From: Candidatus Palauibacter scopulicola
Lineage (GTDB): Bacteria > Gemmatimonadota > Gemmatimonadetes > Palauibacterales > Palauibacteraceae
Assembly: GCF_947581915.1 (NCBI RefSeq)
Contig: NZ_CANPWG010000056.1
Span: forward strand, 1 to 64,000
DNA length: 64,000 nucleotides
Direction of reading: 5' to 3'
The notes beneath the pieces were generated by a model. That model was given only the letters and a program-made list of their open reading frames with translations, did not search any database and was not told where the DNA came from. Position 1 is the first letter of the stretch. Each line of letters opens with the position of its first letter. Below are positions 16,536 to 26,606 of the stretch, one piece after another. A program made the translations under genes and the position numbers.

Positions 16536-18935
16536 TCAACGAGCGCCGGGCACGAAATGGAGCTCGCTTTCCACCCTTGCGGGCGGACGGCCCGGGCGGA
16601 GTTCGATGAGCGGACTCCCGGTCCACACGGCACCCATGTCTCGATAGTGCGGATCAAGCGGGTTCCCGGCCTGACCCGTGGGGAGCAGGAAGTAGCCCGC
16701 CATGTCCGAGGGCGCGGCGCGAGCGACGAATCTCGAGCTGGGGCCCGCCTCGCTCACGACCGGCCACCTCCACGCGGTGGAGTCGAGACGCGATCTCAGC
16801 GATGGAGCGTCGGGGCGAACCGTATGGGGCCCGCCGCGCGACGGATAGGGTCCGACGTGGAAACCGAACAGGCGGTCGAGCCACGGCACCGTCCCGAGCG
16901 GGTGCGCCGACCGCTCGCGATGGACCTCTCCCCACGCGCTCCCGGATACGGCCACCGCGGTGCGGGCCGCCTCTTCCTCCAGCGTCTCGAGACGCTCGAC
17001 CCCGGGCGTGCGCGCATCGTCGATCCAGGCGCTGTCCCGGGTATCGACGATCTCCATGAACGCGAGATCGGGGAACCACCCCTCGCCCCCGTCGTACTCG
17101 TCGGCGACGATGAGTTCGCGAAGGCGGTAGAGCCAGGTGAAGAAGGGTGCCGCGCCCCGGGACTCCGTTTCGGTTCGCAGATCCCAGCGCTCCAGCAGGT
17201 GCGCGAGTGAATCGAGGCCCGCGCGGCGCGCGGCTCGCACGGCGCGCGGCCGGTAGCGCTCGGCCCAGAGGCTGTGGCTGTCCAGTTGCGTCTCGCGCAT
17301 ATCCTCCACCGTCCAGCCGGACGCGCGAGACACGAGGTCATCGATGCGCCGGGCACGGAACGGCGGCGGATAGTAGACGCCCACGCGTCCGAACAGGGCT
17401 CTCGCCTGGAGATTGTTCGCGCTGACGAGGTATCCGCGTTCCGGATCTCGCAGCGCCGGCATCGCTTCCGGCGGCCAGAAGCCCGGCCAGCCCCCGGGCA
17501 GGCGCTCGAAGGAGATCGGAGAGGCGCCCTCTCCAGCCCCGCGCAGGGGCACGGACCCCGCCATGCGGTAGCCGATCTCTCCGCTCGACGCCGCATGGAT
17601 CACGTTCTGGTGAGGCGAACGAAAGCGCGCCACCGCCTCCACGAACGCGTCCGCGTCGGCGGCCCGGTTCATCTCGAGAAGGGCCGCGAACGGGCCCCCG
17701 GGTTCGAGTCCCGTCCACAGCAGCGACAGCGTGAGTCCCCCGGCCGGTACGACGTCCGTGATCACCGGGCCGCGCACGGTCGATCGTACGACCCAGGTCT
17801 CCGGCTCGGCACGCCCCCGCACGAAGATCTCCTCCGTCCGGGCCTCGAAGGGCCGCCAGTCATCGGAGTCGCGATACATCGACCCGTCGAGGTTGATGCC
17901 CTCGACGACAAAGTCCGCGTCATCCACCTCCGCGTTCGTGAACGACCATGCGACATTCCGGTTGAGTCCGACGATGACGCCGGGGGTTCCCGGGATCGAG
18001 AGCCCCGCGACGGCGAGGTCCGAATCCTCGGCCGCGATGGAGTTCAGGTACCAGGTGGAGGGTGCCCTGAGGGCGAGGTGCATGTCGTTCGCGAGCAGTG
18101 GAGCGCCATCCGCGGTGCGCGATCCCGCCAGCGCCCACGAGTTCGAGGCGTGGAAGCCGAAACGGGAGAGATACGTCAGAGGGTCGGGGGACGAAGTCGC
18201 GGGTTTCGGACCCGCAGGAATCGGCGTCTCCGCGAATGCCATGCGAGGCGGTGGAGTATCGGACGGGAGCGTGTCCTGAAGGATGGTGGGCCCCCAGGCG
18301 GGGTATCCGGCCCCCAGCGCCCGCCGGTGATCCGCGTCGAGCGTGGCGAGCGCGGTCATCCGGTCCAGTTCCTCCCGCCAGTCGGAGAGGTCCAGCGACA
18401 TGATGCGACCGATCGAGACGGACGCGCGCGGACTCCACGGCTGCGGCTCGATGCCGAGGATGAGGAATTCCGGGGGCCAGGGTCCCCGCCAGCTCGCGAT
18501 GCGGGCGTTGACGCCCTCCGCGTATGCCTCGAGGAGAGCCCGCTCCGTCTCCGACACGTCGTCGAGCTCGCGGCCCGCCGCCGACCAGAGGTCCAGCGTA
18601 CGCATGAGGCGGTCTGCGTCGAGGACGGCCGGGCCGAAGAGTTCGGCCAGGCGCCCCCGCGCGACGCGCTGGAAGAGCTCCATCTGCCACAACCGTTCGG
18701 AGGCGTGGATGAACCCCTGAACGCGCACAGCGTCGAGTTCGGTCCCGGCCGCGATGGAGGGGATCGCCCACTCATCGAACGTCACCGCTACGGGCGCCGT
18801 CAGGCCTGGGAGGACATGCCGGCCGGATCTCGGCTGCATGGATCGTTGCAGGTGGAACCAGGCAAGCGTCGTGAGCACGCCGACGATCGCAAGGCCCGCC
18901 GCCAGCACGACGCCCGCGCGGCGCCGAAGGCTCAT
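16536..18935 (-). CDS. Penicillin-acylase-type N-terminal nucleophile hydrolase
   Basis: 799 residues, a single-chain precursor of the S45 penicillin amidase family. The chain begins with a membrane/signal helix (GVVLAAGLAIVGVLTTLAW). An alpha-subunit region with RVQGFIHASERLWQME follows, and the autoprocessing site is HASNSWALAG, making Ser264 the new N-terminal nucleophile. DMHLALRAPSTWY and NRNVAWSFTNAEVDD follow as in the family. The natural amide substrate is unknown; acyl-homoserine lactones, acylated amino acids and beta-lactams are all known substrates. The ATG overlaps the STAS-wHTH gene by four bases, tying it to a regulator/sugar-kinase operon. Confidence 0.9.
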   Translation of the reverse strand: MSLRRRAGVVLAAGLAIVGVLTTLAWFHLQRSMQPRSGRHVLPGLTAPVAVTFDEWAIPSIAAGTELDAVRVQGFIHASERLWQMELFQRVARGRLAELFGPAVLDADRLMRTLDLWSAAGRELDDVSETERALLEAYAEGVNARIASWRGPWPPEFLILGIEPQPWSPRASVSIGRIMSLDLSDWREELDRMTALATLDADHRRALGAGYPAWGPTILQDTLPSDTPPPRMAFAETPIPAGPKPATSSPDPLTYLSRFGFHASNSWALAGSRTADGAPLLANDMHLALRAPSTWYLNSIAAEDSDLAVAGLSIPGTPGVIVGLNRNVAWSFTNAEVDDADFVVEGINLDGSMYRDSDDWRPFEARTEEIFVRGRAEPETWVVRSTVRGPVITDVVPAGGLTLSLLWTGLEPGGPFAALLEMNRAADADAFVEAVARFRSPHQNVIHAASSGEIGYRMAGSVPLRGAGEGASPISFERLPGGWPGFWPPEAMPALRDPERGYLVSANNLQARALFGRVGVYYPPPFRARRIDDLVSRASGWTVEDMRETQLDSHSLWAERYRPRAVRAARRAGLDSLAHLLERWDLRTETESRGAAPFFTWLYRLRELIVADEYDGGEGWFPDLAFMEIVDTRDSAWIDDARTPGVERLETLEEEAARTAVAVSGSAWGEVHRERSAHPLGTVPWLDRLFGFHVGPYPSRGGPHTVRPDAPSLRSRLDSTAWRWPVVSEAGPSSRFVARAAPSDMAGYFLLPTGQAGNPLDPHYRDMGAVWTGSPLIELRPGRPPARVESELHFVPGAR

Positions 18936-19507
18936 GGGTCCGGACGGTCCGTGTGAGCGGGAGACAGAGGTCCCGCGTCGAGCAGGGCGTGGCGAAGCGA
19001 GACGTAGCGTTCGCCGTCTCGAATCACGAGGGCCCTGGCGACGAGATCGTCGAGCAGCCCGCATACCCGGTCGAGGGGAAGTTCGAGCCGGTCGGCGAGC
19101 GGAGACGCGCCCGTGCGGCCGAGACTCCAGACCTCGCGCCACACCGCGGTGGCGCCGGGATCCAGCGCGCCCATCAGCAACGGTTCCCCGTCGGCACTCT
19201 CGGCGGCGGCGGCAAGCCCACGGTGGCGGAGGACCGAGTCGATGGGTCCGAGGTGGTGCTCCGCGATCCCGCGAAAGAGGATGAAGGACCGGCGCGTGGA
19301 GGCGTCGGACGCGAGCAGGACGAGCTTCGCGACGATCTCGTCCGCGCACGAGAAATCGATCACGGGGACGTGGCGCAGGTCGAGGACCGCGAGGACCGTG
19401 CGGTCCGCGTCGGCGATCTGCCGTTCGACCGTCGCCCTCACCGTCCGCCCGGTGGGGCGCGTCACGAGGTAGCTGAACAGCGTCGTGTGAGCGACGGCCG
19501 GCCTCAC
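18932..19507 (-). CDS. STAS-like domain protein with C-terminal winged-helix region
   Basis: 191 residues. The first half (DRTVLAVLDLRHVPVIDFSCADEIVAKLVLL) has the beta-alpha pattern of a STAS domain, with the conserved helix after VIDFSCADE corresponding to the anti-sigma-antagonist phosphorylation loop, where the residue here is Ser. The last 75 residues (GASPLADRLELPLDRVCGLLDDLVARALVIRDGERYVSL) look like a winged helix with a beta-hairpin wing. It may be a partner-switching regulator that binds DNA. GTG start. Four bases separate it from the STAS-ATPase gene, and its stop overlaps the acylase start. The domain calls are by eye. Confidence 0.65.
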   Translation of the reverse strand: MRPAVAHTTLFSYLVTRPTGRTVRATVERQIADADRTVLAVLDLRHVPVIDFSCADEIVAKLVLLASDASTRRSFILFRGIAEHHLGPIDSVLRHRGLAAAAESADGEPLLMGALDPGATAVWREVWSLGRTGASPLADRLELPLDRVCGLLDDLVARALVIRDGERYVSLRHALLDAGPLSPAHTDRPDP

Positions 19508-19511
19508 GCGA

Positions 19512-20414
19512 TCACGATCCTTCCCCCTCGACCCGCTCGGGCAGGACGATCAGCACCTGGGCGCCGGGAAAACGGGGCAGATCCGTGCTGAGGGGCTCGC
19601 CTTCGTCCCAGTCCGGCACCCGGGCGATGCTCGCATCGCCGCTTCGGATGCGGATGGCGCCGTTCCACCTGATGATCTGGCTTCGGATCGCCTGCAGGCC
19701 CTGGCCGCGACCGGGATCGGGGAAGCGCGATTCGCCGTGCAGGAAGGCCGCCTCCAGCGCCGCGGCCGCCGACCATCGCTCTCCGTACCGGCGCGCGTGC
19801 TCGGCGCCCAGGGAGCCCTCGAAGCCGACACCCACATCCATCACGGCGAGCACGACGACGTCGCGGCCGAGACGCCGCCGCCACCGATACCGCTGCGCAC
19901 ACACCCAGCCGATCGAATCGGCGTGTTCGAGGATGTTCTGGCACACCTCCGACAACATGACGGAGAAGTGGATCACGGCCGGCCGCGGGTAGCCGAGCCG
20001 GTCGTGCAGGATGCGCTGGGCGCGGTCCCGCACACCCTCCACGACCGAATGGACGTCCTCGTGGGAGCGGATCGTCGTGACTTCGATGAGTGCGTCGGAG
20101 ATCTCGAGAGACGGCCTCGGCAGCCGCTTCAGGTCGAACACCTGGGCCGCGGCGGGCCAGAAGCGCATGCGGTTGATGTACGAGCGGACCTCGGTATCGC
20201 GGGGAGGCTCGATCAGCGGAGGCAGTCCCGTGCGCAGGCGGGCCTCCTGACCGACCGCCAGCAGGCCGATGAGCCCGTACGGGGAGACCCAGCCGACGGA
20301 GCGGGCATCGAGCAGGAGACGCGCCTTCGGATTGCCCTCCGAGCGGACGCGCCGGACCAGCGTCTCGAATGAGGACTCATCCAGACGTTCGGGGACGCGA
20401 ACGACCCGGCTCAC
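19512..20414 (-). CDS. STAS-ATPase fusion, anti-sigma-kinase-like regulator
   Basis: 300 residues. Residues 1-100 are STAS-like (KARLLLDARSVGWVSPYGLIGLLAVG). Residues 150-295 form a GHKL ATPase: N box SEVCQNILEHA, G1 box DVGVGFEGSL, G2 box GRGQGLQAIR. No transmembrane segment or dimerisation/phosphoacceptor histidine motif is seen, so it resembles RsbW/SpoIIAB-type switch kinases fused to their own antagonist-like domain. GTG start, overlapping the PfkB stop by four bases. Probably works with the STAS-wHTH protein encoded next. Confidence 0.78.
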   Translation of the reverse strand: MSRVVRVPERLDESSFETLVRRVRSEGNPKARLLLDARSVGWVSPYGLIGLLAVGQEARLRTGLPPLIEPPRDTEVRSYINRMRFWPAAAQVFDLKRLPRPSLEISDALIEVTTIRSHEDVHSVVEGVRDRAQRILHDRLGYPRPAVIHFSVMLSEVCQNILEHADSIGWVCAQRYRWRRRLGRDVVVLAVMDVGVGFEGSLGAEHARRYGERWSAAAALEAAFLHGESRFPDPGRGQGLQAIRSQIIRWNGAIRIRSGDASIARVPDWDEGEPLSTDLPRFPGAQVLIVLPERVEGEGS

Positions 20415-21436
20415 GCAGCACCCCGCGGCCGGCTTCCCGCCCCGCCGGTCAGGACGCCGGTCGCGGAGCGCAGGTATTCGCCGAGCCCGGATGCGCCGCG
20501 GAATCCGGCGTTCCGTTGCGCCGCCCGCGTCGCAGCCTTGACGGACGACTCAAGATTCTCGCCGGTCAGCATCGTCACGAAGCAGGTCGCCCCCCACACG
20601 TCGCCGCAGCCCGTCGGGTCGCCCCCCGATACCGGAGCCTCGGGCTCCACCTTTCCGCTCACGAGCGCTTCCGCGGGCGCTACGGCGCCGGGCGCCGGGC
20701 GCGGCTCCGTCGGCGCCTTCCAGAAGCTGCGGGTCGCGACCCAGGCAGCGCCGCGCTCGCCGAGCGTGACGAGGAGGCCGCGCGTGACCGGACCTACGAC
20801 GTCGGCGGCAAGCGCCCAGGGATCTTCCCAGCCTGCCGCCAGCGTGCGGAGTTCCTCCTCGTTGAGTTGCACGACATCGAAACAGGAAAGCCAGGCGCGC
20901 CAGTCTTCAAGCGGACGCGGAGAGCGCACGCCGTCCAGCCCCACGCCGAGCATCAACGAGTGCAGGTCCGCGTAGACGGGCCCCCCCGCCGCCGTCCGGA
21001 GGGCCGCGGCGGCCGGGAGATCAACTTCCCAGCCCGCGATGAAGTTCACGTAGATCGCGTCGCACGAGCGTGCGAGAGGCAGGAGTTCCTCGCGGGTCCA
21101 GCCCGGCACCCCGCCGGTAAGCCTCTCGGAGCGCCGTGCATCGTCCAGGTAAACGAGTTCGACGCGGTTGTTCGGCTCCGTGACGGTCCACACGCCGTCG
21201 AAGGAATCGACGCGCTCGAGCCCCCCGAGGAAGAGATCCGCCGCCTCGCGCATGTCCTTCCCGACCTTGAGAATCGGAAACAGGGTCCAGCCTTCCCCGG
21301 CCGCCGCCACGGCGGCATCGGCCGCGGCCAGCGCGTAGGCGATCCCTCCCCATTCCTCGACCGGTCCGTCCCGACCGACGTCCCGTGCGCGGATCGTATC
21401 CCATACCATCGTCCCCACGACGCCGAGCCGCGGCAT
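20411..21436 (-). CDS. PfkB-family sugar/nucleoside kinase
   Basis: 341 residues of the ribokinase/PfkB family. The start MPRLGVVGTMVWDTI is typical, FDVVQLNEEELRTLAAG is the N-E-x-E region, and GDPTGCGDVWGATCFVTML is the C-terminal PfkB signature with the catalytic Asp in GCGD. The substrate cannot be read. A Gly/Ala/Pro-rich insertion precedes the signature (about residues 245-275). The neighbour six bases upstream is a glucokinase-type ROK protein, so a shared carbohydrate pathway is likely. Its stop overlaps the STAS-ATPase start. Confidence 0.85.
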   Translation of the reverse strand: MPRLGVVGTMVWDTIRARDVGRDGPVEEWGGIAYALAAADAAVAAAGEGWTLFPILKVGKDMREAADLFLGGLERVDSFDGVWTVTEPNNRVELVYLDDARRSERLTGGVPGWTREELLPLARSCDAIYVNFIAGWEVDLPAAAALRTAAGGPVYADLHSLMLGVGLDGVRSPRPLEDWRAWLSCFDVVQLNEEELRTLAAGWEDPWALAADVVGPVTRGLLVTLGERGAAWVATRSFWKAPTEPRPAPGAVAPAEALVSGKVEPEAPVSGGDPTGCGDVWGATCFVTMLTGENLESSVKAATRAAQRNAGFRGASGLGEYLRSATGVLTGGAGSRPRGAA

Positions 21437-21442
21437 CGCGGC

Positions 21443-22435
21443 TCAGAGGGGTCCGAGCCGCGCAACGCGGAACACCGCAGCCGCGCCGATGACTCCCGCC
21501 AGGCCACCGAGTTCGGTGCGCACGATCCGGCACGCCTCGGCCGCCGGCTGCAGCGCCCGCTTCCGGACCTCGCGGCGCAGGGGATCGAAGAGGTGCTTGC
21601 CCGCGCGCGTCACACCCCCGGAAACCACGATCATCTCCGGGTTGAGAATATTGATGAGGTTCGCGAGGCCGGTCCCGAGATACCCGGCCGTCTCCCGCAT
21701 CACGTCGGCGGCGTACTGGTCGCCCGCCACGATGGCATCCGATACGACTTCGGCCGTCACGGCCCGCAGGTCGCCGTCCACGAGATCCAGGAGCATGCTC
21801 TCGGCGCCCGCCTCCAATCCCTCCACGGCGCGGGCCGCGATCGCGGGCCCGGAGGCGTAGGCTTCGAGGCAACCGTAGCTGCCGCACGCACACTTCCGCC
21901 CCGTGGAGTCGATCGTCATGTGTCCGATCTCCGCAGCCGCATCCGAGGCCCCGTGGTAGAGTTCGCCGCCGAGTACGATGCCGCCGCCGATCCCCGTTCC
22001 AAGCGTGATGCCCACGAGGTTGTCGACCCCGCGTCCGGCGCCCCGCCACCACTCCCCGAGCGTGGCGGCGTTCGCGTCGTTGTCGAGTTCGGCCTCGAGT
22101 CCCGTCCCCTTCACGATCAGGTCGCGGAGCGGGAAGTTCCGCCACCCGAGATTCGGCGTCTCGATCACGGTCCCCGTCTCGCGGTCCAGCGGCCCGGGCG
22201 CCCCCATCCCGACCCCGACGATCGCGTCCTCCCCGAATCCGCCCTCGCGCGCGGCGTCGCGCATCACGTCGCGGATCATCGATACGATCCGGTCCACGAC
22301 GAATTTGGCGCCGATGTGGGCGTCCGTCGGCAGCGTACGCATACCAAGCACGGTACCGCCGTCCACCGGGACGGCGCCGACGTTGATGGTGGTCCCCCCC
22401 AGATCGACACCGATGACGTGCTTTCTTCCGCTCAC
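21443..22435 (-). CDS. ROK-family glucokinase
   Basis: 330 residues. ATP-binding motif IGVDLGGTTINVG, catalytic region ELDNDANAATLGEW, and the zinc cluster GHMTIDSTGRKCACGSYGCLE with three cysteines are all present. No DNA-binding N-terminus, so it is a kinase rather than a NagC-type repressor. Glucose is the most likely substrate, given similarity to bacterial glucokinases; N-acetylmannosamine or GlcNAc are alternatives. GTG start at 22433-22435. It may begin the run glk-pfkB-STAS-STAS-acylase. Confidence 0.88.
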   Translation of the reverse strand: MSGRKHVIGVDLGGTTINVGAVPVDGGTVLGMRTLPTDAHIGAKFVVDRIVSMIRDVMRDAAREGGFGEDAIVGVGMGAPGPLDRETGTVIETPNLGWRNFPLRDLIVKGTGLEAELDNDANAATLGEWWRGAGRGVDNLVGITLGTGIGGGIVLGGELYHGASDAAAEIGHMTIDSTGRKCACGSYGCLEAYASGPAIAARAVEGLEAGAESMLLDLVDGDLRAVTAEVVSDAIVAGDQYAADVMRETAGYLGTGLANLINILNPEMIVVSGGVTRAGKHLFDPLRREVRKRALQPAAEACRIVRTELGGLAGVIGAAAVFRVARLGPL

Positions 22436-22498
22436 ACCCTGCCCGCGTCTCGCTGGTGGGACTACCCGCCGCCGACCGCACTTCCGGGAATCATAACA

Positions 22499-24313
22499 CT
22501 AGTCGCTTTCGACCTGCAGGACGGCGAGAAAGGCCTCCTGGGGGATCTCGACGCTGCCGACCTGCTTCATGCGCCGCTTCCCCTCCCTCTGCTTCTCGAG
22601 GAGCTTCCGCTTCCGCGTGATGTCGCCTCCGTAGCACTTGGCGGTCACGTTCTTGCGCAGCGCCTTCACCGTCGTCCTGGCGATCACGTCCCGTCCGATC
22701 GCGGCCTGGATCGCCACATCGAAGAGTTGCCGCGGGATGAGTTCCTTCAGCTTGCGGGCCATTTTCTGCCCGAAGTCGTAGGCCCGGCTCCGGTGCACGA
22801 TGACGCTCAGCGCGTCCACAGGCGCCCCGTTGAGCAGGATATCCAGCTTCACCAGGTCCGAGCGCTCGTGGCCCGTCACTTCGTAGTCGAGCGAAGCGTA
22901 GCCGCGAGAGACGGACTTCAGCTTGTCGTAGAAGTCGAGCACGATCTCGCCGAGGGGCATCGAATACGAGATTTCGACCCGGGTGGGATCCAGGTACTGA
23001 AGGTCGACATACTTCCCGCGCCGGTCGTGGCAGATCTTCTGGATCGCGCCGATGTAGTCGGCCGGCGACACGACGCGAACCCGGACGAAGGGCTCCCGCA
23101 CTTCGCTGATGTGGACGCGGTCCGGCATCTTCGACGGGTTTTCGAGCTGGATCTCGTCGTCGTTCGTGAGCGTCACCTGGTACTCCACGCTGGGCAGCGT
23201 CGTGATGAGGTCGACGCCGAACTCGCGGTCGAGTCTCTCCTGCACGATCTCCAGGTGGAGGAGGCCCAGAAAGCCGCAGCGGAACCCGAAGCCGAGCGCG
23301 CCCGAGGTCTCCGGCTCGTAGTGGAGGCTGGCGTCGTTCAACTGGAGCTTTTCGAGGGCCTCGCGGAGTTCCTCGAACTGGTCGGAGTCCGTCGGATAGA
23401 GGCCGGCGAAGACCATCGGCTTCGCTTCCCGGTAGCCGGGGAGAACCTCCGCGGCGCGGTCTCGGGCGTCCAGCACCGTGTCGCCGACGCGCGTATGGCC
23501 CACGTTCTTTATCTGGGCCGTAAGGTACCCGACCTCGCCGCAACGCAGGACGCCGGTACGCTCGAACCCGAGACGCATGAAGCCGACCTCGTCGACCTCA
23601 TAGACCGCGTCGTGGCGTCCGAACCCGATGCGCATGCCCTCGCGCAGTTCGCCGTCCACGACGCGCAGCATGGGCATCGCACCGCGATAGCGGTCGTACT
23701 GCGAGTCGAAGATCAGCGCCCGCAGCGGAGCCTCGGGGTCCCCGCGCGGAGCCGGGACGCGCTCGACGATGGCGTCGAGAACCGCGTCGACCCCCGCCCC
23801 TTCCTTCGCGGAGGTATGGATCGTCGAGGCGGGATCCACGCCGAGCAGCTCCGATATCTCCGCCGCCACGCGTTCCGGGTCGGCGGCGGGGAGATCGATC
23901 TTGTTGATGACGGGGACGACCTCGAGGTCCGCCTCCAGCGCGAGGAAGAGGTTCGCGAGCGTCTGCGCCTCGATGCCCTGCGTGGCGTCGACGACGAGGA
24001 GGGCACCCTCGCACGCGGCGAGACTCCGGCTCACTTCGTAGGCGAAGTCGACGTGCCCCGGGGTGTCGATGAGGTTGAGCTGATACTCGACCCCGTCCCG
24101 GTAGCCGTAGGCCATGCGAATCGCGTTGAGCTTGATCGTGATCCCGCGTTCCCGCTCGAGTTCCATCGAGTCGAGGACCTGCTTCCGCATGCGGCGCGCA
24201 TCCACGGCGCCGGTACGCTCGAGCAGCCGGTCGGCCAGCGTCGACTTCCCGTGGTCGATGTGCGCGATGATGGAGAAGTTCCGGATGCGTCCGGTGCCCG
24301 GGGGCGGGGTCAC
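22499..24313 (-). CDS. lepA: Elongation factor 4 (LepA) GTPase
   Basis: 604 residues, the normal length. G1 is [10 protein letters not shown]2 ERGITIK, G3 DTPGH, G4 NKID. The LepA-specific C-terminal domain ends with [21 protein letters not shown] in outline. It acts on stalled or mistranslocated ribosomes. GTG start with GGAG just upstream; it overlaps the preceding metallo-hydrolase stop by four bases (GTGA). The 63-base gap to the next gene holds no obvious signal. Confidence 0.98.
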   Translation of the reverse strand: MTPPPGTGRIRNFSIIAHIDHGKSTLADRLLERTGAVDARRMRKQVLDSMELERERGITIKLNAIRMAYGYRDGVEYQLNLIDTPGHVDFAYEVSRSLAACEGALLVVDATQGIEAQTLANLFLALEADLEVVPVINKIDLPAADPERVAAEISELLGVDPASTIHTSAKEGAGVDAVLDAIVERVPAPRGDPEAPLRALIFDSQYDRYRGAMPMLRVVDGELREGMRIGFGRHDAVYEVDEVGFMRLGFERTGVLRCGEVGYLTAQIKNVGHTRVGDTVLDARDRAAEVLPGYREAKPMVFAGLYPTDSDQFEELREALEKLQLNDASLHYEPETSGALGFGFRCGFLGLLHLEIVQERLDREFGVDLITTLPSVEYQVTLTNDDEIQLENPSKMPDRVHISEVREPFVRVRVVSPADYIGAIQKICHDRRGKYVDLQYLDPTRVEISYSMPLGEIVLDFYDKLKSVSRGYASLDYEVTGHERSDLVKLDILLNGAPVDALSVIVHRSRAYDFGQKMARKLKELIPRQLFDVAIQAAIGRDVIARTTVKALRKNVTAKCYGGDITRKRKLLEKQREGKRRMKQVGSVEIPQEAFLAVLQVESD

Positions 24314-25083
24314 AGCTCCACCACCAATCCGTCGTACGCGGGCGCCACGCCGGCCGGGAGGCGCCGCTCGATCTCCTCGTGTGTCGTCCTGTGCGCGATG
24401 TGCGTGATGTAGGTGCGGGCCGCCCCGAGTCGACGTGCCGTCGCCACAGCCTCCTCCATCGAGAAGTGTCCGGGGTGCGGGTCGCCGAACCAGAGCGCGT
24501 TCGTGACGAGGACGTCCACGCCGGCGAACACCTCCATCGCGTCCTCGGGCACGGACTTCGCGTCGATCAGGACGCCGAGACCGCCGAGGCGGAACCCGTA
24601 GCTGCGGTACGCTCCGTGCGGGAGCGCAACGACCTGCAGCGCGAGTCCGCCGGGCTCGATGATGTCGCGGTCGTCGAAGAGCGTCAGATCGAGTCGGGGC
24701 ACCGCGGATCCGGGCTGGGGACGGGCGTCGCCCCAGATGTAGGAGAAGCGCCTCCGGATCCCGGCATCGAACTCGCGCGCCACGTACAACGGGATGGGCC
24801 GGCGCTGCCGCAGCGAAAAGACCCGCAGATCGTCGATTCCGTGCGTATGGTCCGCGTGCTCATGCGACAGAAAGACGGCGTCCAGCCGCGCGATGCCTGC
24901 CTTCAGCAGCTGAAGCCGGAGTTCAGGTGGCGTGTCCACCAGGAGACGGGTCCCGCCCGTCTCGATGAGGAGTCCGTGGCGCGTGCGCCGGTCCCTGGGG
25001 TCCGGCGAGCGGCACGTCGCGCAGTCGCAGCCGATCACCGGAACCCCGAAGGAAGTGCCGGTGCCGAGAAAACGGACTCTCAC
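24310..25083 (-). CDS. PhnP-like metallo-beta-lactamase-fold phosphodiesterase
   Basis: 257 residues. The start [15 protein letters not shown] is followed by CDCATC, a cysteine cluster also present in PhnP, and then [15 protein letters not shown], the metal-binding HxHxDH motif. The tail contains [11 protein letters not shown]. PhnP is a cyclic phosphodiesterase, but outside phn clusters such proteins are of uncertain substrate, and no phn genes are near. GTG start; its stop overlaps lepA. It follows pyk by 41 bases. Confidence 0.82.
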   Translation of the reverse strand: MRVRFLGTGTSFGVPVIGCDCATCRSPDPRDRRTRHGLLIETGGTRLLVDTPPELRLQLLKAGIARLDAVFLSHEHADHTHGIDDLRVFSLRQRRPIPLYVAREFDAGIRRRFSYIWGDARPQPGSAVPRLDLTLFDDRDIIEPGGLALQVVALPHGAYRSYGFRLGGLGVLIDAKSVPEDAMEVFAGVDVLVTNALWFGDPHPGHFSMEEAVATARRLGAARTYITHIAHRTTHEEIERRLPAGVAPAYDGLVVEL

Positions 25084-25124
25084 GGGACGGGCGTCAGTGG
25101 CGGATCAGTGGCGGAAGCGCCGGA

Positions 25125-26573
25125 TCACAACTCTTCGACGCGCATCATGTTGGTCGTGCCGGGGACGTGGAACGGGACTCCGGCCGTCACCACGAAACGC
25201 TGCCCCGCCTCGCCCATGCCCAGTTCGAGAGCCACATCCCGGGCCTTGTCGAGCATGCTCGAATAGCTGATGCCGCCGTGGAAGAGGATCGGCTGCACGC
25301 CCCACACGAGGGCCAGCTGGTTATACGTCCTCCACTGGTCCGTGATCGCCAGGATCGGGACCGAGGGACGCTGCGCCGACACGATGCGGGCCGTATAGCC
25401 GCTCTGCGTGAACGTCACGATGAACGGCGCGCCCACGCGCTCGACCGCGATGAGCGACGACGCCGCGATCGCTCCCGACGTGGTCTGCTGGATCTTCGAG
25501 AAGCCCTCCACCTGCTTGCCGGCCCGCCCGGTCCGTCCCAGCCGCTCGTGCTCGATACGACGGATGATCCGGTCCATCGTGAGGACGGCCTGCACCGGAT
25601 ACCCACCCGCGGCGGTCTCCGCCGAGAGCATCACCGCGTCGGTGCCGTCGAGCAATGCGTTCGCGACGTCCGACACCTCCGCCCGCGTCGGCTGCGGGCT
25701 CTCGATCATGGACTCCAGCATCTGGGTCGCCGTGATCACCGGCCGCGCCCGTTCCTGCGCCAGGCCAATGATCCGCTTCTGGATCATCGGCACTTCCTCG
25801 TACGGCAACTCCACGCCGAGGTCGCCCCGCGCGACCATGACGGCGTCGCTCAGCGGCAGGATCTCCCCCAGGTTCTCCAGCGCCTGTGACTTCTCGATCT
25901 TCGCGATGAGCAGGCACCCCCGGTCCATCTTCTGGCGGGTCGTTTCGAGGTCGGACGGCTGCCGTACGAAGCTCAGCGCCAGGTAGTCGATGACCTGTTC
26001 GACGGAAAACTCGATGTCCGCGATGTCCTTTTCGGTCAGGGCCGGCGCCCCGACGCGCACGCCCGGGAGGTTGATCCCCTTCTGCGACTTGAGGACACCG
26101 GCGCTGAACGCCACGGCCGAGACCCATGGCGGGTCGTCGGAGACTTCGCGGACCGCGAACTCGAAGTGGCCATCGTCGAGCAGGATCCGGTTGCCGGGCG
26201 CGACCTCCTCGGCCAGCTCCGGATAGGTGGTCGGAATCCGTCGGCCGGGGGAGCTGTCGGCGGGAGCGTCATCGCCTTCGGGAAAGAACCAGTATGTGCC
26301 TTCGGGCTCGATGTCGAGCTGGTCGCCGGGCAGGTCCCCCACCCGGATCTTCGGTCCCCCGAGATCTCCGATGATCGCCACCGGCCGGCCGACATCGCGG
26401 GCTACGTCGGAGATTCTGCGGACGAGGCTGGCGGCGCGATCCGTCGGCGTGTGAGTGAAGTTGATGCGGACTGCGTCGGTCCCGACTTCAATGAGGTCGT
26501 GGAGCACATCCGGATCCCAGGAGGCGGGTCCGATCGTGCTGACGATCTTCGCTCTGCGGAAACCTGCGCTCAT
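25125..26573 (-). CDS. pyk: Pyruvate kinase
   Basis: 482 residues. It converts PEP and ADP to pyruvate and ATP. N-terminus RRAKIVSTIGPASWDPDVL, the metal/substrate loop in AIIGDLGGPKIRVG, the catalytic signature LLIAKIEKSQALENL (Lys-Glu), VARGDLGVELPYEEVP and ITATQMLESMIESPQPTRAE are all diagnostic. The C-terminal domain (GAPFIVTFTQSGYTARIVSAQRP in outline) is complete. ATG at 26571-26573. It heads a run of minus-strand genes including the metabolic kinases downstream. Confidence 0.97.
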   Translation of the reverse strand: MSAGFRRAKIVSTIGPASWDPDVLHDLIEVGTDAVRINFTHTPTDRAASLVRRISDVARDVGRPVAIIGDLGGPKIRVGDLPGDQLDIEPEGTYWFFPEGDDAPADSSPGRRIPTTYPELAEEVAPGNRILLDDGHFEFAVREVSDDPPWVSAVAFSAGVLKSQKGINLPGVRVGAPALTEKDIADIEFSVEQVIDYLALSFVRQPSDLETTRQKMDRGCLLIAKIEKSQALENLGEILPLSDAVMVARGDLGVELPYEEVPMIQKRIIGLAQERARPVITATQMLESMIESPQPTRAEVSDVANALLDGTDAVMLSAETAAGGYPVQAVLTMDRIIRRIEHERLGRTGRAGKQVEGFSKIQQTTSGAIAASSLIAVERVGAPFIVTFTQSGYTARIVSAQRPSVPILAITDQWRTYNQLALVWGVQPILFHGGISYSSMLDKARDVALELGMGEAGQRFVVTAGVPFHVPGTTNMMRVEEL

Positions 26574-26606
26574 CCGTGGCCCAAGCGGCGTGGGAGGCCA
26601 CGGTTC

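Noticed and set aside
20369..24412. A 1347-codon open frame on the plus strand opposite lepA, ROK, PfkB and STAS genes
   Set aside because: It is the GC-rich antisense shadow of well-recognised minus-strand genes and shows no family motifs or ribosome-binding site.
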